This document shows, piece by piece, positions 6,324-6,660 of a stretch of DNA of 6,660 bases. The translations under genes were made by a program, and so were the position numbers. The stretch covers positions 26,141 to 32,800 of the forward strand of contig PLMF01000113.1 in assembly GCA_003142355.1 (NCBI GenBank). Reading direction: 5' to 3'. The notes below the pieces were generated by a model, which did not search any database, was not told where the DNA came from, and worked only from the letters and a program-made list of their open reading frames with translations. Every line of letters begins with the position of its first letter. Within the stretch, counting starts at the first letter, position 1. This DNA is from Bryobacterales bacterium (lineage in GTDB: Bacteria; Acidobacteriota; Terriglobia; Bryobacterales; Bryobacteraceae).

Positions 6324-6660
6324 CTACAAACCCGGCGGCCGGACGCTTGTTGCGCTTCGCTCCGCCAGTTCGATCTGCATGCAAAGGTTCATCGCGGGCG
6401 TCACCTCGCGGAACACCGCCAGCATCGATTCCACCAGGTCCAGCCCCGTCGAGCCGCGCACTTCGCTCTCCCGCATCGGGTAGAAGAGCTGGAACCCCGC
6501 CCACCCGCTCTTAGGCGCGGATTCGAGCACTTTCCGGATCTTCAGAACGCCGGGATACCCGGCGCGCGCGAAGTATACAGGCTGCTCCTCCCAACCGCCC
6601 GCGTGCAGCATGAACCCTTCGTGAAGCACCAACCGTTCCAACTCCCGTTCCATGGCGCTC
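6324..6660 (-). CDS. Conserved-looking protein of unknown function, start possibly outside the window
   Basis: The frame ends at stop 6326-6324 and stays open to the right edge. ATG 6653 would give 109 residues (MERELERLVLHEGF onward), but only seven further bases are visible, so a Shine-Dalgarno cannot be judged and the gene may start outside the window. I do not recognise the family. The protein has mixed composition with aromatic clusters (GGWEEQPVYF, SGWAGFQLFYPM), a predicted amphipathic helix GLDLVESMLAVFREV, no signal peptide and no membrane segment. It looks like a compact soluble domain. The sequence reads as a plausible protein and the other frames here do not, which is why this frame is chosen over the overlapping ones. 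It converges on sodC with only three bases between stop codons and no clear terminator between them. Confidence 0.55.
   Translation of the reverse strand, partial: SAMERELERLVLHEGFMLHAGGWEEQPVYFARAGYPGVLKIRKVLESAPKSGWAGFQLFYPMRESEVRGSTGLDLVESMLAVFREVTPAMNLCMQIELAERSATSVRPPGL

Noticed and set aside
6214..6514. Additional open frames on both strands around the sodC 3' end
   Set aside because: They overlap sodC or the 6324 gene, are rich in Arg, Pro and Gly, and show no family features.

Overview
The window looks like a bacterial chromosome segment of fairly high GC. Three genes with clear functions on the right carry a lower-GC accessory insert on their left. My best guess at the host is an Acidobacteriota-like soil bacterium. 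This is low confidence and rests on the style of the SodC and recombinase sequences and on the long intergenic palindrome beginning GGGGACAGGC. No rRNA, tRNA, CRISPR array or intact transposase is visible.

Layout from left to right. Bases 1-135 are a 5'-truncated, minus-strand second copy of the 3' part of the dehydrogenase gene that appears intact further right (133 of 135 bases match 2832-2966). Bases 136-470 are non-coding and hold a likely sigma70-type promoter with inverted repeats upstream. Bases 471-2462 encode a 663-residue protein that I read as an N-terminal winged-helix-like region, a PIN-like nuclease domain, a charged coiled coil and two C-terminal membrane segments. Bases 2532 to about 2638 are the frameshifted N-terminus of a serine recombinase, cut off exactly where the intact dehydrogenase gene ends. 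Then, on the minus strand, come a methylmalonate/malonate-semialdehyde dehydrogenase (2637-4235) and a dihydropyrimidinase/D-hydantoinase (4268-5659), 32 bases apart and evidently one operon read right to left. After an intergenic region with a long imperfect palindrome come a plus-strand exported Cu/Zn superoxide dismutase (5799-6320) and a convergent, unrecognised minus-strand gene (6324 to the right edge or beyond).

How the parts work together. The hydA-mmsA pair fits reductive pyrimidine degradation: ring opening of dihydrouracil or dihydrothymine, then oxidation of the resulting (methyl)malonate semialdehyde to an acyl-CoA. The insert between the two dehydrogenase copies is the unusual part. 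It carries one large membrane-anchored PIN-like gene with its own promoter and a dead recombinase at one edge, and it is bracketed by direct repeats of the target gene, with the target gene intact on one side. This is the expected footprint of an element that integrated at the 3' end of mmsA and restored the gene. The cargo gene is a candidate stand-alone defence or toxin-type effector. That function is inferred from domain architecture and location only.
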